NCBI RefSeq assembly: GCF_035645195.1
Contig: NZ_DASQNA010000004.1
Location: 1-64,000 of the forward strand
Direction: 5' to 3'
Source: Paenibacillus sp.
GTDB taxonomy: Bacteria > Bacillota > Bacilli > Paenibacillales > YIM-B00363
DNA: 64,000 nucleotides
Below are positions 17,557 to 26,411 of this stretch, in pieces. Each line of letters opens with the position of its first letter. Within the stretch, counting starts at the first letter, position 1. The notes under the pieces were generated by a model. It was given only the letters and a program-made list of their open reading frames with translations. It was not told the DNA's origin and did no database searches. Both the position numbers and the translations under genes were made by a program.

Positions 17557-18855
17557 ATGTTGAATCGGAAAACGCTTAGTTTGGCGACCGTGCTCGGCGC
17601 GACCGCCGTATTCGCAGGTTGCTCGGAGAGCGGGACGACGCCGGACGAAGCCACGGCGTTAACCTTTTGGACGTTTCACGAAGCGCATGCCGGGTTTTTC
17701 GAACTGATGGCCGAAAGATGGAACGAAGCACATCCGGACGAACCGATCAATCTCACCACGACGACGCATCCTTACGAAGAACAGCACAATAAGCTGCTCA
17801 TCTCGCTGCAGTCGGGTGTCGGCGCACCGGATCTCTCAGATATCGAAATATCGAAGTTTCCGAACTTCTTGAAAGGCGAGCAGCTTCAAATCGAGGACTT
17901 AACCCCAATGGTTGAGCCGGTGCGGGACAAATTCGTCGAGGCTCGGTTCGACATTTACAGCAAAGGCGACAAAGTGTACGGCCTGCCGTACCACGTAGGT
18001 GCGACAGTCGTTTACTACAACATGGATATTATGAATCAAGCCGGCGTGAACCCGGATGATATCCGCAGCTGGAACGACTATGTGGAAGCCGGCAAGAAAG
18101 TGGCAGCGGCGACCGGCGTGCCGATGACGAGCGTCGAGACGACGGACCAATGGTCGTTCTGGCCGCTCATCTCGCAGCAAGGCTCTGACTATTTCGACGC
18201 CGACGGCAACCTCATCCTCGACAATGACACAAATATTAAGACGTTAGAGTTCCTGTACAACATGGTGCACCGCGATAAGATCGCGGTCATCGCTCCGGGC
18301 GGCTTCCACCATTCCGAAGAGTTCTACGGCTTCATGAACCAAGGCGGCATCGCTTCGATCACGATGCCGATGTGGTACGGCGCCCGAATCGCGGAAAACA
18401 TGCCCGATCTAAAAGGGAAGATCGCGATCCGCCCGATGCCCTACTGGGAAGAAGGCGGCAACCGGTCGGCCGGCATGGGCGGCACCGCTACGGTCGTCAC
18501 GAATCAGACGAAGCATCTAGATCTTACGAAGAGGTTCCTCGAGTTCGCGAAGCTTTCCGAAGAAGGCGCTATCGAAATTTGGAACAGCATCGGCTACGAT
18601 CCCGCCCGCTGGGACGTTTGGGATTCGGAGAAAATGAACGCGAGCAACAAGCTAACCGATTTTTACGGCAACGGCATATTCGATACGTTGTCGGAGATCA
18701 AGGACGAAATTAATCCGGTCCACATGACGGAGACGTTACCGCTCGTCTCCGACGCTGTGAAGAAGAACGTCATGTTCCGCGTGCTGGAGGAGCAGTCGCA
18801 GACGCCGGCGGAAGCGTTGAAAGCGGCGGCGGACGAAATTCGGAGTCAACAATAA
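17557..18855 (+). CDS. Second sugar ABC importer substrate-binding lipoprotein
   Basis: This 432-residue protein has a signal peptide ending VFAGCSES (Cys22). The mature part begins LTFWTFHEAHAGFFELMAER and contains KGDKVYGLPYHVGATVVYYN, typical of family 1 sugar-binding proteins (AraN/lactose-binding type). It differs clearly from the upstream lipoprotein of the same operon, so the two importers probably take different sugars. ATG 17557 follows GCAGGAGGG. The in-frame GTG at 17521 has no RBS and would place extra residues before the signal peptide. Confidence 0.87.
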   Translation: MLNRKTLSLATVLGATAVFAGCSESGTTPDEATALTFWTFHEAHAGFFELMAERWNEAHPDEPINLTTTTHPYEEQHNKLLISLQSGVGAPDLSDIEISKFPNFLKGEQLQIEDLTPMVEPVRDKFVEARFDIYSKGDKVYGLPYHVGATVVYYNMDIMNQAGVNPDDIRSWNDYVEAGKKVAAATGVPMTSVETTDQWSFWPLISQQGSDYFDADGNLILDNDTNIKTLEFLYNMVHRDKIAVIAPGGFHHSEEFYGFMNQGGIASITMPMWYGARIAENMPDLKGKIAIRPMPYWEEGGNRSAGMGGTATVVTNQTKHLDLTKRFLEFAKLSEEGAIEIWNSIGYDPARWDVWDSEKMNASNKLTDFYGNGIFDTLSEIKDEINPVHMTETLPLVSDAVKKNVMFRVLEEQSQTPAEALKAAADEIRSQQ

Positions 18856-18872
18856 TCCAACATTCGGCAGTG

Positions 18873-18898
18873 CCAGAATTCCGCCTGCGGAATTCTGG
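18873..18898 (+). terminator. Intercistronic hairpin after the second binding-protein gene
   Basis: CCAGAATTCCGC and GCGGAATTCTGG are exact reverse complements separated by two bases, giving a very stable stem with a minimal loop. No U-tract follows. It lies between the binding-protein and permease genes. Confidence 0.6.
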
Positions 18899-18932
18899 TT
18901 CAACTGCCGGTCGCGGGAGAGGGGTGCCAAAC

Positions 18933-19823
18933 ATGAAACCGCGAACGAGCATCTGGTATTCCCAAAAGAAAATGCCATACGTCTTTATCGCGCCGTTTAT
19001 CGTTTCCTTTTTCCTATTCCAGCTTTACCCGATTTTAAATTCCTTCATTATGAGCTTTCAGTATATCGTGCCGGGGAAAGTGGAGTTTATCGGCTTCGGA
19101 AATTACAGAAATTTGTGGAATCCGCAGTATTTCCAGGCGCTGAAAGTAAGTGCGGGGTACACGTTTTGGATTTTGGCCGTACTCATTCCCTTGCCGCTGC
19201 TGTTTGCCGTATGGCTGAATTCGCCGAGACTTCCCGGGCGCAATCTGTTCCGCTCGACGCTGTTCATTCCGGCGCTCACGTCCATCATTGCAGCGGGCGC
19301 CATCTTTCGCCTGATCTTCGGCACGTTGGAGACGTCGCTCGCCAATTCCATTCTCGTCGGAATCGGCATGGAGCCGCAAAAATGGACGATGCGGGCCGGC
19401 ACCGGAATGATGCTCATGGTGCTCCTCTCGTCGTGGCGGTGGCTCGGGGTGAACGTTCTTTATTTTTTGTCGGGATTGCAAAATATTCCGAACGACCTGT
19501 ACGAGGCGGCCGACATCGACGGAGCCAACGCTTGGAACAAATTTTTTCGAATTACGCTGCCGTTGTTGAAACCGGTATCGATTTACGTGCTGACGATCAG
19601 CATTTACGGCGGGTTATCCATGTTCACGGAAAGTTACGTATTTTGGTCTAATAAATCGCCGGGCGATCTCGGACTCACGATTGTTGGGTATTTGTATCGT
19701 CATTCGTTCGAGCTTTTCAACCTTGGGTTCGGTTCGGCGATCGGCGTCAGCTTGCTGTTCCTTGTGCTGTCGATCAACTTGATTCAACTGAAGTTCTTCG
19801 GATTGTTTGGGAAGGGGGAGTAA
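18933..19823 (+). CDS. Sugar ABC importer permease (AraP/MalF type)
   Basis: This 296-residue permease begins with a short basic segment and a first helix (YVFIAPFIVSFFLFQLYPIL). The EAA loop is DLYEAADIDGANAWNKFF. ATG 18933 follows GAGAGGGG. An upstream in-frame start at 18870 would run through the hairpin and is unlikely. It forms the second importer with the genes at 17557 and 19828. Confidence 0.9.
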   Translation: MKPRTSIWYSQKKMPYVFIAPFIVSFFLFQLYPILNSFIMSFQYIVPGKVEFIGFGNYRNLWNPQYFQALKVSAGYTFWILAVLIPLPLLFAVWLNSPRLPGRNLFRSTLFIPALTSIIAAGAIFRLIFGTLETSLANSILVGIGMEPQKWTMRAGTGMMLMVLLSSWRWLGVNVLYFLSGLQNIPNDLYEAADIDGANAWNKFFRITLPLLKPVSIYVLTISIYGGLSMFTESYVFWSNKSPGDLGLTIVGYLYRHSFELFNLGFGSAIGVSLLFLVLSINLIQLKFFGLFGKGE

Positions 19824-19827
19824 CGGG

Positions 19828-20667
19828 ATGATGTTTCTAAAGACTCGGGGCGTACCTTCGATCCAATTCGTGTTCTTTACGCTGCTCGGCTTGGCGACAT
19901 TGTTCCCGTTCTTCTGCTTGTTTCTGGCTTCGTTCAAGCCGGCGAGCGAATTGCTCCGATACGGGCTCAATCTTAAGCTTCAGGCCGACGTGCTGACGCT
20001 CGACAATTATGTGTATCTTATGACCGGCGGAACGAGCTACTTGAGGTGGTACGGCAGCAGCATTTTCATTACCGTCGTGCATACCGCGCTTTGCTTGTTT
20101 CTCTCCTCCGTCGTCGGTTACGCCTTGGCGGTGTATTCATTCCGGGGACGCAATGTGACGTTTTTGCTCGTCTTGTTCGTGTTGATGCTGCCGGTCGAAA
20201 TTATGATTTTGCCGTTGTATAAGCTCTTGATCGGTTTTCAGATGATCGATTCGTACAGAGGCGTCATTTTGCCGTTCGTCGTATCGCCGTTCGCGATCTT
20301 TTTCTTCCGCCAGTATGCAAGCGGTTTACCCAAAGATTACCTAGACTCGGGGCGGGTCGACGGCTGCTCGGAATTCGGGCTGTTTCTTCGCATTATGGTA
20401 CCGCTCATGGCGCCGGCGTTCGGGGCGATGGCGATTTTGCAAGCGCTGAACAGCTGGAACAACTTTCTTTGGCCGCTGATCGTGCTGCGGACGGACGCGA
20501 AGTTTACTCTGCCGATCGGGTTGTTCAGCATGATGACGCCGTACGGCAACAACTATCAGGTGCTGCTGGCCGGTTCGGTGCTGTCGGTCGTTCCTGTACT
20601 TGTTTTGTTTTTCTTCTTCCAACGCTACTTTATCTCCGGGTTGACGCTTGGAGGGGTGAAAGGATAA
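19828..20667 (+). CDS. Sugar ABC importer permease (AraQ/MalG type)
   Basis: This 279-residue permease has a degenerate EAA loop: LDSGRVDGCSEFGLF has Asp-Ser in place of Glu-Ala but keeps the invariant Gly (DG). That is still compatible with ATPase docking. The start is ATG 19828 with GAAGGGGGA 8 bases upstream; ATG 19831 is possible. It is followed after 22 bases by the Tm-1-like gene. Confidence 0.88.
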   Translation: MMFLKTRGVPSIQFVFFTLLGLATLFPFFCLFLASFKPASELLRYGLNLKLQADVLTLDNYVYLMTGGTSYLRWYGSSIFITVVHTALCLFLSSVVGYALAVYSFRGRNVTFLLVLFVLMLPVEIMILPLYKLLIGFQMIDSYRGVILPFVVSPFAIFFFRQYASGLPKDYLDSGRVDGCSEFGLFLRIMVPLMAPAFGAMAILQALNSWNNFLWPLIVLRTDAKFTLPIGLFSMMTPYGNNYQVLLAGSVLSVVPVLVLFFFFQRYFISGLTLGGVKG

Positions 20668-20689
20668 CCGTGATCGGGAGGCGATAGGA

Positions 20690-21922
20690 ATGAATCAAAC
20701 GGTATTGTTAATCGGTACGTTCGATACGAAGGGAATGGAGTACGCGTTCGTTCGCGATCGGTTACATAGTCTCGGCCTGCGTACGCTCCACGCCAATATT
20801 GGGGTTATGGGCGACAGCGACGCCATTCGTTCCGACATTACGGCGGAGGAGATTGCGGCGGAAGCGGGCGCCGCGCTGCCCGAGCTTCGTGCCAAGGGAG
20901 ACCGCGGCTTCGCGATGCAATCGATGGGGCGCGGCATGGCGAAATTGGCGCGGCGGCTGTACGAAGAAGGCCGTTTCAGCGCGGTGTTCGGCATGGGGGG
21001 CACCGGCGGCAGCTCCGTCGTCGGCGAAGCGATGCGCGCGTTGCCGTTCGGCGTGCCGAAGGTGCTCGTCTCGACCGTTGCGAGCGGCGACACCCGTCCG
21101 ATCGTCGGCACACGCGACATTACGTTGATTCCGTCGGTCGTCGACGTTGCCGGCATCAACTCGATCAGCCGCATCGTGCTCACCCGCGCAGCCGGGGCGG
21201 TCGCCGGGATGATTAACGCGGGAGCCTCGAAAGAAGCGGCTGACAAACCGATTGTCGGCATTACGATGTTCGGCAACACGACGAAGTGCGTCGATCGGTG
21301 CCGACAGCAATTGACGGAGAAAGGCTACGAGGTGCTCGTGTTCCACTGCACCGGCACGGGCGGACGCACGATGGAAGAGCTGGTCAAGGACGGATTGATT
21401 TCCGCCGTGCTGGATATTACGACGACAGAGTGGGCTGACGAAATCGCGGGCGGCGTATTCGCCGCCGGACCGAATCGGCTCAGCGCGCCGGGGGAGGTCG
21501 GGATCCCGCATCTGATCGTGCCCGGGTGCGTCGACATGGTCAACTTCGGACCGAAGGAGACGGTACCCGCCCGGTACGCCGATCGTCAGTTCCACGTCTG
21601 GAACGCGAACGTGACGCTCATGCGGACGAATGTCGAAGAGAATCGGCGAATGGGTGAAATATTCGCCGAAACTGCGAACCGTGCGATAGGTCCACGTGCG
21701 TTTCTGCTGCCGCTCAAGGGCGTTTCGATATTGGACAGCGAGGGCGGCGAATTTTGGCAGCCGGAGGCAAACCAGGCATTGTATGATGCGCTGCGCCAAC
21801 AGCTCGCGCCTGGTATCCGGGTCGCGGAGGCCGACTTGAACATTAATGATCCCGCGTTCGCGGACAAAGCCGTTTCGATGTTTTTGGAATTGATCGCGGA
21901 GAAGGAGAGAACAAACCGATGA
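20690..21922 (+). CDS. Tm-1-like ATP-binding domain protein (UPF0261)
   Basis: This 410-residue protein belongs to UPF0261, the family of the N-terminal half of the tomato antiviral protein Tm-1. Signature pieces are [19 protein letters not shown] at the start, [14 protein letters not shown] and the glycine-rich [12 protein letters not shown] (about residues 101-112). The bacterial function is not established; the fold binds nucleotide. It overlaps the next gene by 4 bases (ATGA). In plants and many bacteria that next domain is fused to this one, so the two proteins probably act as one complex. Sitting between a sugar importer and a sugar isomerase, it is presumably a sugar-catabolic enzyme here. 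Confidence 0.85.
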   Translation: MNQTVLLIGTFDTKGMEYAFVRDRLHSLGLRTLHANIGVMGDSDAIRSDITAEEIAAEAGAALPELRAKGDRGFAMQSMGRGMAKLARRLYEEGRFSAVFGMGGTGGSSVVGEAMRALPFGVPKVLVSTVASGDTRPIVGTRDITLIPSVVDVAGINSISRIVLTRAAGAVAGMINAGASKEAADKPIVGITMFGNTTKCVDRCRQQLTEKGYEVLVFHCTGTGGRTMEELVKDGLISAVLDITTTEWADEIAGGVFAAGPNRLSAPGEVGIPHLIVPGCVDMVNFGPKETVPARYADRQFHVWNANVTLMRTNVEENRRMGEIFAETANRAIGPRAFLLPLKGVSILDSEGGEFWQPEANQALYDALRQQLAPGIRVAEADLNINDPAFADKAVSMFLELIAEKERTNR

Positions 21923-22761
21923 AGATCGAACGGAAGCAGATTTTGGAACGATTGCGCAACAAAATCGCGGAGCGTCAACCGATTATCGGCGCGGGAGCGG
22001 GGACGGGCATCTCGGCCGCTTGCGAGGAAGCGGGGGGTGTCGATCTGATCGTCATTTACAACTCAGGTCGTTTCCGGATGGCGGGCCGCGGTTCGCTCGC
22101 GGGGTTGATGCCGTACGGCGACGCGAACGCAATCGTTATGGAGATGGCGGGCGAAGTGCTCACGATCGTTAAGCATACGCCGGTACTGGCGGGAGTCTGC
22201 GGCACCGACCCGTTCCGAAGCATGGACGTGTTCTTGAAGCAGGTGGCGGAAGCCGGGTTTTCGGGCGTGCAAAACTTCCCGACCGTCGGACTTTGCGACG
22301 GCATGTTCCGCGCCAATCTCGAAGAGACCGGCATGAGTTACCAGAAGGAAGTGGAGATGGTTCGACTTGCGAATCGGATGGGCTTGCTTACGACGCCTTA
22401 CGCGTTCAACGAAGATGAAGCCAGAAGAATGGCCGAGGCGGGAGCCGACATCGTCGTCGCGCACCTTGGACTGACGACGAAGGGCAACATCGGAGCCAAA
22501 ACGGCGATGCGGCTGGAAGAGACGCCGGAAGCCGTTCAGCGAATGGCGGACGCGGCGAAATCGGAAAACCCGGACGTCATCGTTCTTTGCCATGGGGGCC
22601 CGGTTTCGGAACCGGAGGATGCGGAATACGTGCTGCAACGAACGAAGGGGGTTCACGGCTTCTACGGTGCTTCTAGCATGGAGCGGCTTCCGGTGGAAGT
22701 CGCCATTACGGAACAAATCCGGAAGTTCGCTGCCATTAAGTTGAACGACTCGAACGGGTGA
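21919..22761 (+). CDS. TIM-barrel protein of the phosphoenolpyruvate hydrolase-like family (Tm-1 C-terminal partner)
   Basis: This 280-residue protein resembles PEP mutase/isocitrate lyase-like TIM barrels found as the C-terminal part of Tm-1-like proteins. Visible features are [20 protein letters not shown] near residue 20, [16 protein letters not shown] and [18 protein letters not shown]. It overlaps the UPF0261 gene by 4 bases, indicating coupled synthesis. The reaction is unknown; cleavage or formation of a carbon-carbon or phosphoenol bond in a sugar-derived acid is a reasonable guess from the fold. Confidence 0.8.
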   Translation: MKIERKQILERLRNKIAERQPIIGAGAGTGISAACEEAGGVDLIVIYNSGRFRMAGRGSLAGLMPYGDANAIVMEMAGEVLTIVKHTPVLAGVCGTDPFRSMDVFLKQVAEAGFSGVQNFPTVGLCDGMFRANLEETGMSYQKEVEMVRLANRMGLLTTPYAFNEDEARRMAEAGADIVVAHLGLTTKGNIGAKTAMRLEETPEAVQRMADAAKSENPDVIVLCHGGPVSEPEDAEYVLQRTKGVHGFYGASSMERLPVEVAITEQIRKFAAIKLNDSNG

Positions 22762-22773
22762 GGAGGAGAAGCT

Positions 22774-23568
22774 TTGGAGAAAACGATAAAGGTCGGCATA
22801 TGCAGCCTGCTTTGGGGCAACCCGCGGGGCGACGACTTGGTCCCATGGCTGAAGGAAGTGAAAGCGCTCGGATACGACGGTGTGTCCGGTTTTGCTGACT
22901 GGGGATGGGAGTCGTATATCGACGACGGCGATTCGTTCCGGACGACGCTTGCGGAGCAGGGGTTGGAGCTGGCGAGCATGATTGTCGGCATTCATTTCAA
23001 TTTCGATAGATATCGCAAGGTATTCTCGTTCATGAAGGCGAATAACTGTGTAAACCTCGTTTGTCTCGGCGCGTTCGGCAAGGGGGAATCCGATTACGGC
23101 ATGGTCGGAACGTTCCTCAGTTACCTCGGTCGGGAGGCGCGGCCGTACGGCATCCGCGTACATTATCACAACCATACCGATAACACCGGCGAAAGCTTTA
23201 CCGATATGGAGAAGCTGCTCGCTGCAACCGACCCGAAGTTCGTTTCCGTCATGTGCGACGTCGGTCACGCGACGAAAGACTTTGTTGAGCTTCCGGTGCG
23301 GGAGCGAGCGTCCGCGTTCCTAGATTCGTACCGGGAACGGATGAGCTTCATTGAATTGAAAGATTTTAACGAAATCACCGGCCTCAACACGCCGCTGGGC
23401 GAGGGACATTGCGATTTCGAAGCGGTATTCACCTACATGAGAACGCTTCCGTACCGAGGGTGGGTCGTTGTCGAGCAGAATGGGCATGAAGGCAAAAGCA
23501 AGGGCAGAGACCCCCGGGAGTGTGCAGCCATCAGCAGACAGTTCATCAAACAAGGATTGGGGATATAA
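22774..23568 (+). CDS. Sugar phosphate isomerase/epimerase-like protein (AP endonuclease 2 fold)
   Basis: This 264-residue TIM-barrel protein belongs to the xylose isomerase-like superfamily (IolE/IolI/DTE types), which isomerise or epimerise free or phosphorylated sugars using a divalent metal. Conserved positions include VHYHNHTDN (metal-site His region), VMCDVGHAT, FIELKDFNE and the C-terminal GWVVVEQ with the expected Glu. TTG 22774 is the start, with AGGAGGAG 4-11 bases upstream. It lies in a tight operon with the Tm-1-like pair (12-base gap) and the aldo/keto reductase (2-base gap). Confidence 0.83.
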   Translation: MEKTIKVGICSLLWGNPRGDDLVPWLKEVKALGYDGVSGFADWGWESYIDDGDSFRTTLAEQGLELASMIVGIHFNFDRYRKVFSFMKANNCVNLVCLGAFGKGESDYGMVGTFLSYLGREARPYGIRVHYHNHTDNTGESFTDMEKLLAATDPKFVSVMCDVGHATKDFVELPVRERASAFLDSYRERMSFIELKDFNEITGLNTPLGEGHCDFEAVFTYMRTLPYRGWVVVEQNGHEGKSKGRDPRECAAISRQFIKQGLGI

Positions 23569-23570
23569 CT

Positions 23571-24521
23571 ATGACAGAATTGAACAAGCGGCGTCTTGGC
23601 CGAACGGGTTTGATGGTAACGGAGCTCGGGCTTGGTGGATTTCAGTTTACCGGCGAATTCGGGGTGCCGCGCGCGGTCGCGTTCGACATTATGGACCTAG
23701 CGTTCCGGAGCGGGATCAACTTTGTGGACAGTGCCCCGATGTACGGCTTCGGGGAGAGCGAGGAGCTGGTCGGCAGGGGGACGGAGAAGGCCGGCGGACA
23801 GATTTACATCTCTACGAAGGTGGGCTGGCTTGACCGTACGATTGTTCGAAATCTTGGCGACGAGGCGTACCGCGACGAAGCGGCGATTCGCCGCGTGGTA
23901 GAGCACAGCATGCGGCTGCTTGGGCGCAGCTACCTTGACATCGTCATGGTTCACGAGCCCGAGTGGAAGCAGTGGGGGCTCGACCCGGATACGGGCGACG
24001 GCGTCATCCTGACGACGCTGGAGCGCCTGAAGAAAGAAGGCGTAATTGGCGCGATCGGGATGGGGGGCGGCCATCTCGACGTCATGACGCGCCTCGCGGA
24101 GACGGGGCGGTTTGACGTACTGCTTACGTTCATGCACTACGACCTCGCGGTGCAGGATGCGAAAGAGCGGCTGCTGCCGGCCGCGAAGAAGCACGACATG
24201 GGCGTCATTCTCGGAGGACCGTTCCGCCAAGGAGCGCTCGCGGTGAAGCAGGAGGCGCGAATTGCGGAGATGCGCCGGACGGGCGAATATCCGTGGGGGT
24301 TCAACGAAGAAGTGGTTCGCAAGATTGACCATATTTACAAGCTCGCGGACGAAACGGGGATTCCGCTGGCGGAAATGGGGGTTCGTTATCTGTTGAGCGA
24401 TCCGCAGGTAAGCACGGTCATTCCGGGACCGCGTAAGGTCGAAGAGTTGGAGTCGAACCTGGAAGCCGCGCGGAAGGGGCCGCTTCCGGAGGACGTGTTG
24501 GAACAAATTCGGAAGATATAA
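23571..24521 (+). CDS. Aldo/keto reductase
   Basis: This 316-residue protein has the AKR catalytic tetrad: Asp53 (FVDSAPMYG), Tyr58, Lys83 (ISTKVGW) and His128 (VMVHEPEW). NAD(P)-binding residues near the C-terminus are VSTVIPGPRKVEELESN. The family reduces aldehydes and ketones or oxidises sugars; L-fucose- or galactose-dehydrogenase-like members have this kind of start (GRTGLMVTELGLGGFQF). The ATG at 23571 is 2 bases after the previous stop. In context it probably oxidises or reduces the sugar handled by the isomerase upstream. Confidence 0.87.
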   Translation: MTELNKRRLGRTGLMVTELGLGGFQFTGEFGVPRAVAFDIMDLAFRSGINFVDSAPMYGFGESEELVGRGTEKAGGQIYISTKVGWLDRTIVRNLGDEAYRDEAAIRRVVEHSMRLLGRSYLDIVMVHEPEWKQWGLDPDTGDGVILTTLERLKKEGVIGAIGMGGGHLDVMTRLAETGRFDVLLTFMHYDLAVQDAKERLLPAAKKHDMGVILGGPFRQGALAVKQEARIAEMRRTGEYPWGFNEEVVRKIDHIYKLADETGIPLAEMGVRYLLSDPQVSTVIPGPRKVEELESNLEAARKGPLPEDVLEQIRKI

Positions 24522-24529
24522 TACGAATC

Positions 24530-24568
24530 GCGTCGTTCCCCTAGGAAAACCTCCCCGGGGGACGGCGC
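24530..24568 (+). terminator. Hairpin between the catabolic genes and the sensor kinase
   Basis: GCGTCGTTCCCC pairs with GGGGGACGGCGC over about 12 bp (some G-U), with a loop of about 15 bases and no U-tract. It may be an attenuator limiting read-through into the two-component genes. Confidence 0.4.
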
Positions 24569-24599
24569 GAATCGTTCGTTGAAAGGAAGGAGCCGCGGC

Positions 24600-26411
24600 A
24601 TGAAGGGATTTAAGATCGTTCTGAACCTGCTGCTGTATCAACCCTCAATTATCCGAACGATCTTTTATAGCTATTTGTTGTGCAGCTTATTCCTCTTCAC
24701 GACGCTTGGGTTCGTCGTCGTTCGGGATTCGACAAGCCAGCTGACGAAACAAATCTTCGATTCCGCAAACAGGACGATGGAACAGATGTCCAAAATCATG
24801 GAGGTCACGTTCCGGGAAGCGCAGCAGCCGCTCATTAAGCTTGCGCTCGACCCGGCCGTCATCGAAGCGATGACGATCCGTTCGCCGTCGCCGGCAAGGC
24901 AGCTGTATCTGGATCGGAGCATCGCCGATATCGCGTCGAGCATTAATATTTATAAGCCGATGATCAGCGATATTCTCATTCTCGGGAAGAACGGGTACGT
25001 CAACAATTTGGATAATCGGTTTTCTTTGAAATGGGACTATCCATTCCTTGAGCAGTCCTGGGTAAAAACCTCGTTCGCAGACGCCCCAAGGGGGATCATC
25101 AGCCTGGGGCAGTACGACCAAGATTTTTACAACGACAATTACAAATCCAAAGCAGGGCTAAAGACGATCGGTATGGCCTATCATGTGTACGATCCCGACG
25201 GCAACGTGTTAGGTTCCGTCATCTGTAACTTCGATTTGAAGAACTTGTTCGATATGATGAGCATGAAGTTATACGATCGGGACCAAGTCGTGTTCGTGAT
25301 CGATCAGGAAGGCGCCATTGTCGTCCATCACGACCTCAACATGCTGGGGAGAGGGACGGATCCGGCTGTGTTGTCTAACATCCGGGAAGGCCGGAACGGT
25401 CACTTCACGGCAAGCGTCGAGGGCGTGGAACACTTGTTTATCTATCAGCAATCCTCCTTCTTCGACTGGTATATGCTGCTGAGCCTTCCGATGTCGGAGA
25501 TTCTCGGACCGTCGGTCCATCTAAAGTCGCATTTGTACAAAATGATCTTGGCAAGCACGGTCATTCTGCTGCTCCTGTCGTTGTTAATCGCCCTCCGCAT
25601 ATGGCAGCCGGTACATCGGTTGCTGAAGGCGATCGATCAAATCGAGACGCAGACATTAACGTTCAAAACAGTTTCGATCCCATATTGGGAGTTGAACCGG
25701 ATCCAGGATAAATTCAAAAGCCTGCTGAAGCGAATCGACGTTCTGGTCGTTCAAAATTACGCATCGGAACTGGCATTGAAGAACACGACGCTGCAGGTGC
25801 TTCAATCGCAAATCAACCCGCACTTCATGTTCAATACGTTGCAGATGCTCCAAACCGAGATCATGTTCGGCGATAAGCATGAATCGTCCAACATCGTACT
25901 CTCGCTAAGCAAGCTTCTGCGCTATTCCATGAACACCGATCAGGGCATGGCGACGCTGCGGGAGGAAGCAGATTATCTGCAAGATTATATTCGGATTGCC
26001 TCCGCGAAACTCATCCACCAACTCTCGTTCCGCATTCGGCTTCCGGAGGAGCTAGATCAGGTTCCTCTTCCGAAACTGACGCTTCAGCCGTTCGTCGAGA
26101 ATTGTTTGAAACACGGCTTTCCTCCCCAAGCGGAAGGAGCCGAAATTAAGCTAAGGGCCGTACGTACGGCAGAAGGCGTACTAATCCGCATTCGGGACAA
26201 TGGCAGGGGCATCCCTCCCGCGGAGCTAAGGACATTAAACGAGCGATTGGCAAAAGCCGAACCGTCCGATCAGATTGGCATGAACAACGCCGTCAGCCGG
26301 TTGAAGCTATGTTACGGAAGTGAAGCGAGATGTTTCGTTCGGTCCAAACCCGACGGATATACTTCGGTTTTCATTTTCGTGCCATACCATGAGGGGGCGC
26401 TTCTACGATGA
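24600..26411 (+). CDS. YesM-type membrane sensor histidine kinase
   Basis: This 603-residue kinase has a first membrane helix at about residues 20-42, an extracellular sensor region of dCache type up to about 310, a second helix near 315-337 (MILASTVILLLLSLLIAL) and then a HAMP-like linker. The His_kinase region holds the phospho-acceptor His in QINPHFMFNTLQML. The ATP-binding part has FVENCLKHGF and IRIRDNGRGIPP. ATG 24600 follows AAGGAAGGAG. It overlaps the response regulator gene by 4 bases. It likely senses an extracellular sugar, perhaps via one of the importer binding proteins, and controls the surrounding operons. Confidence 0.9.
   Translation: MKGFKIVLNLLLYQPSIIRTIFYSYLLCSLFLFTTLGFVVVRDSTSQLTKQIFDSANRTMEQMSKIMEVTFREAQQPLIKLALDPAVIEAMTIRSPSPARQLYLDRSIADIASSINIYKPMISDILILGKNGYVNNLDNRFSLKWDYPFLEQSWVKTSFADAPRGIISLGQYDQDFYNDNYKSKAGLKTIGMAYHVYDPDGNVLGSVICNFDLKNLFDMMSMKLYDRDQVVFVIDQEGAIVVHHDLNMLGRGTDPAVLSNIREGRNGHFTASVEGVEHLFIYQQSSFFDWYMLLSLPMSEILGPSVHLKSHLYKMILASTVILLLLSLLIALRIWQPVHRLLKAIDQIETQTLTFKTVSIPYWELNRIQDKFKSLLKRIDVLVVQNYASELALKNTTLQVLQSQINPHFMFNTLQMLQTEIMFGDKHESSNIVLSLSKLLRYSMNTDQGMATLREEADYLQDYIRIASAKLIHQLSFRIRLPEELDQVPLPKLTLQPFVENCLKHGFPPQAEGAEIKLRAVRTAEGVLIRIRDNGRGIPPAELRTLNERLAKAEPSDQIGMNNAVSRLKLCYGSEARCFVRSKPDGYTSVFIFVPYHEGALLR

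Noticed and set aside
20762-21799. Minus-strand open frame of 345 codons within the UPF0261 gene
   Set aside because: It is antisense to a well conserved gene, has Arg/His-rich composition and no RBS or domain.
22063-23268. Minus-strand open frame of 401 codons opposite the TIM-barrel and isomerase genes
   Set aside because: It spans two plus-strand genes with clear domains and is Arg/His-rich, so it is treated as a shadow.
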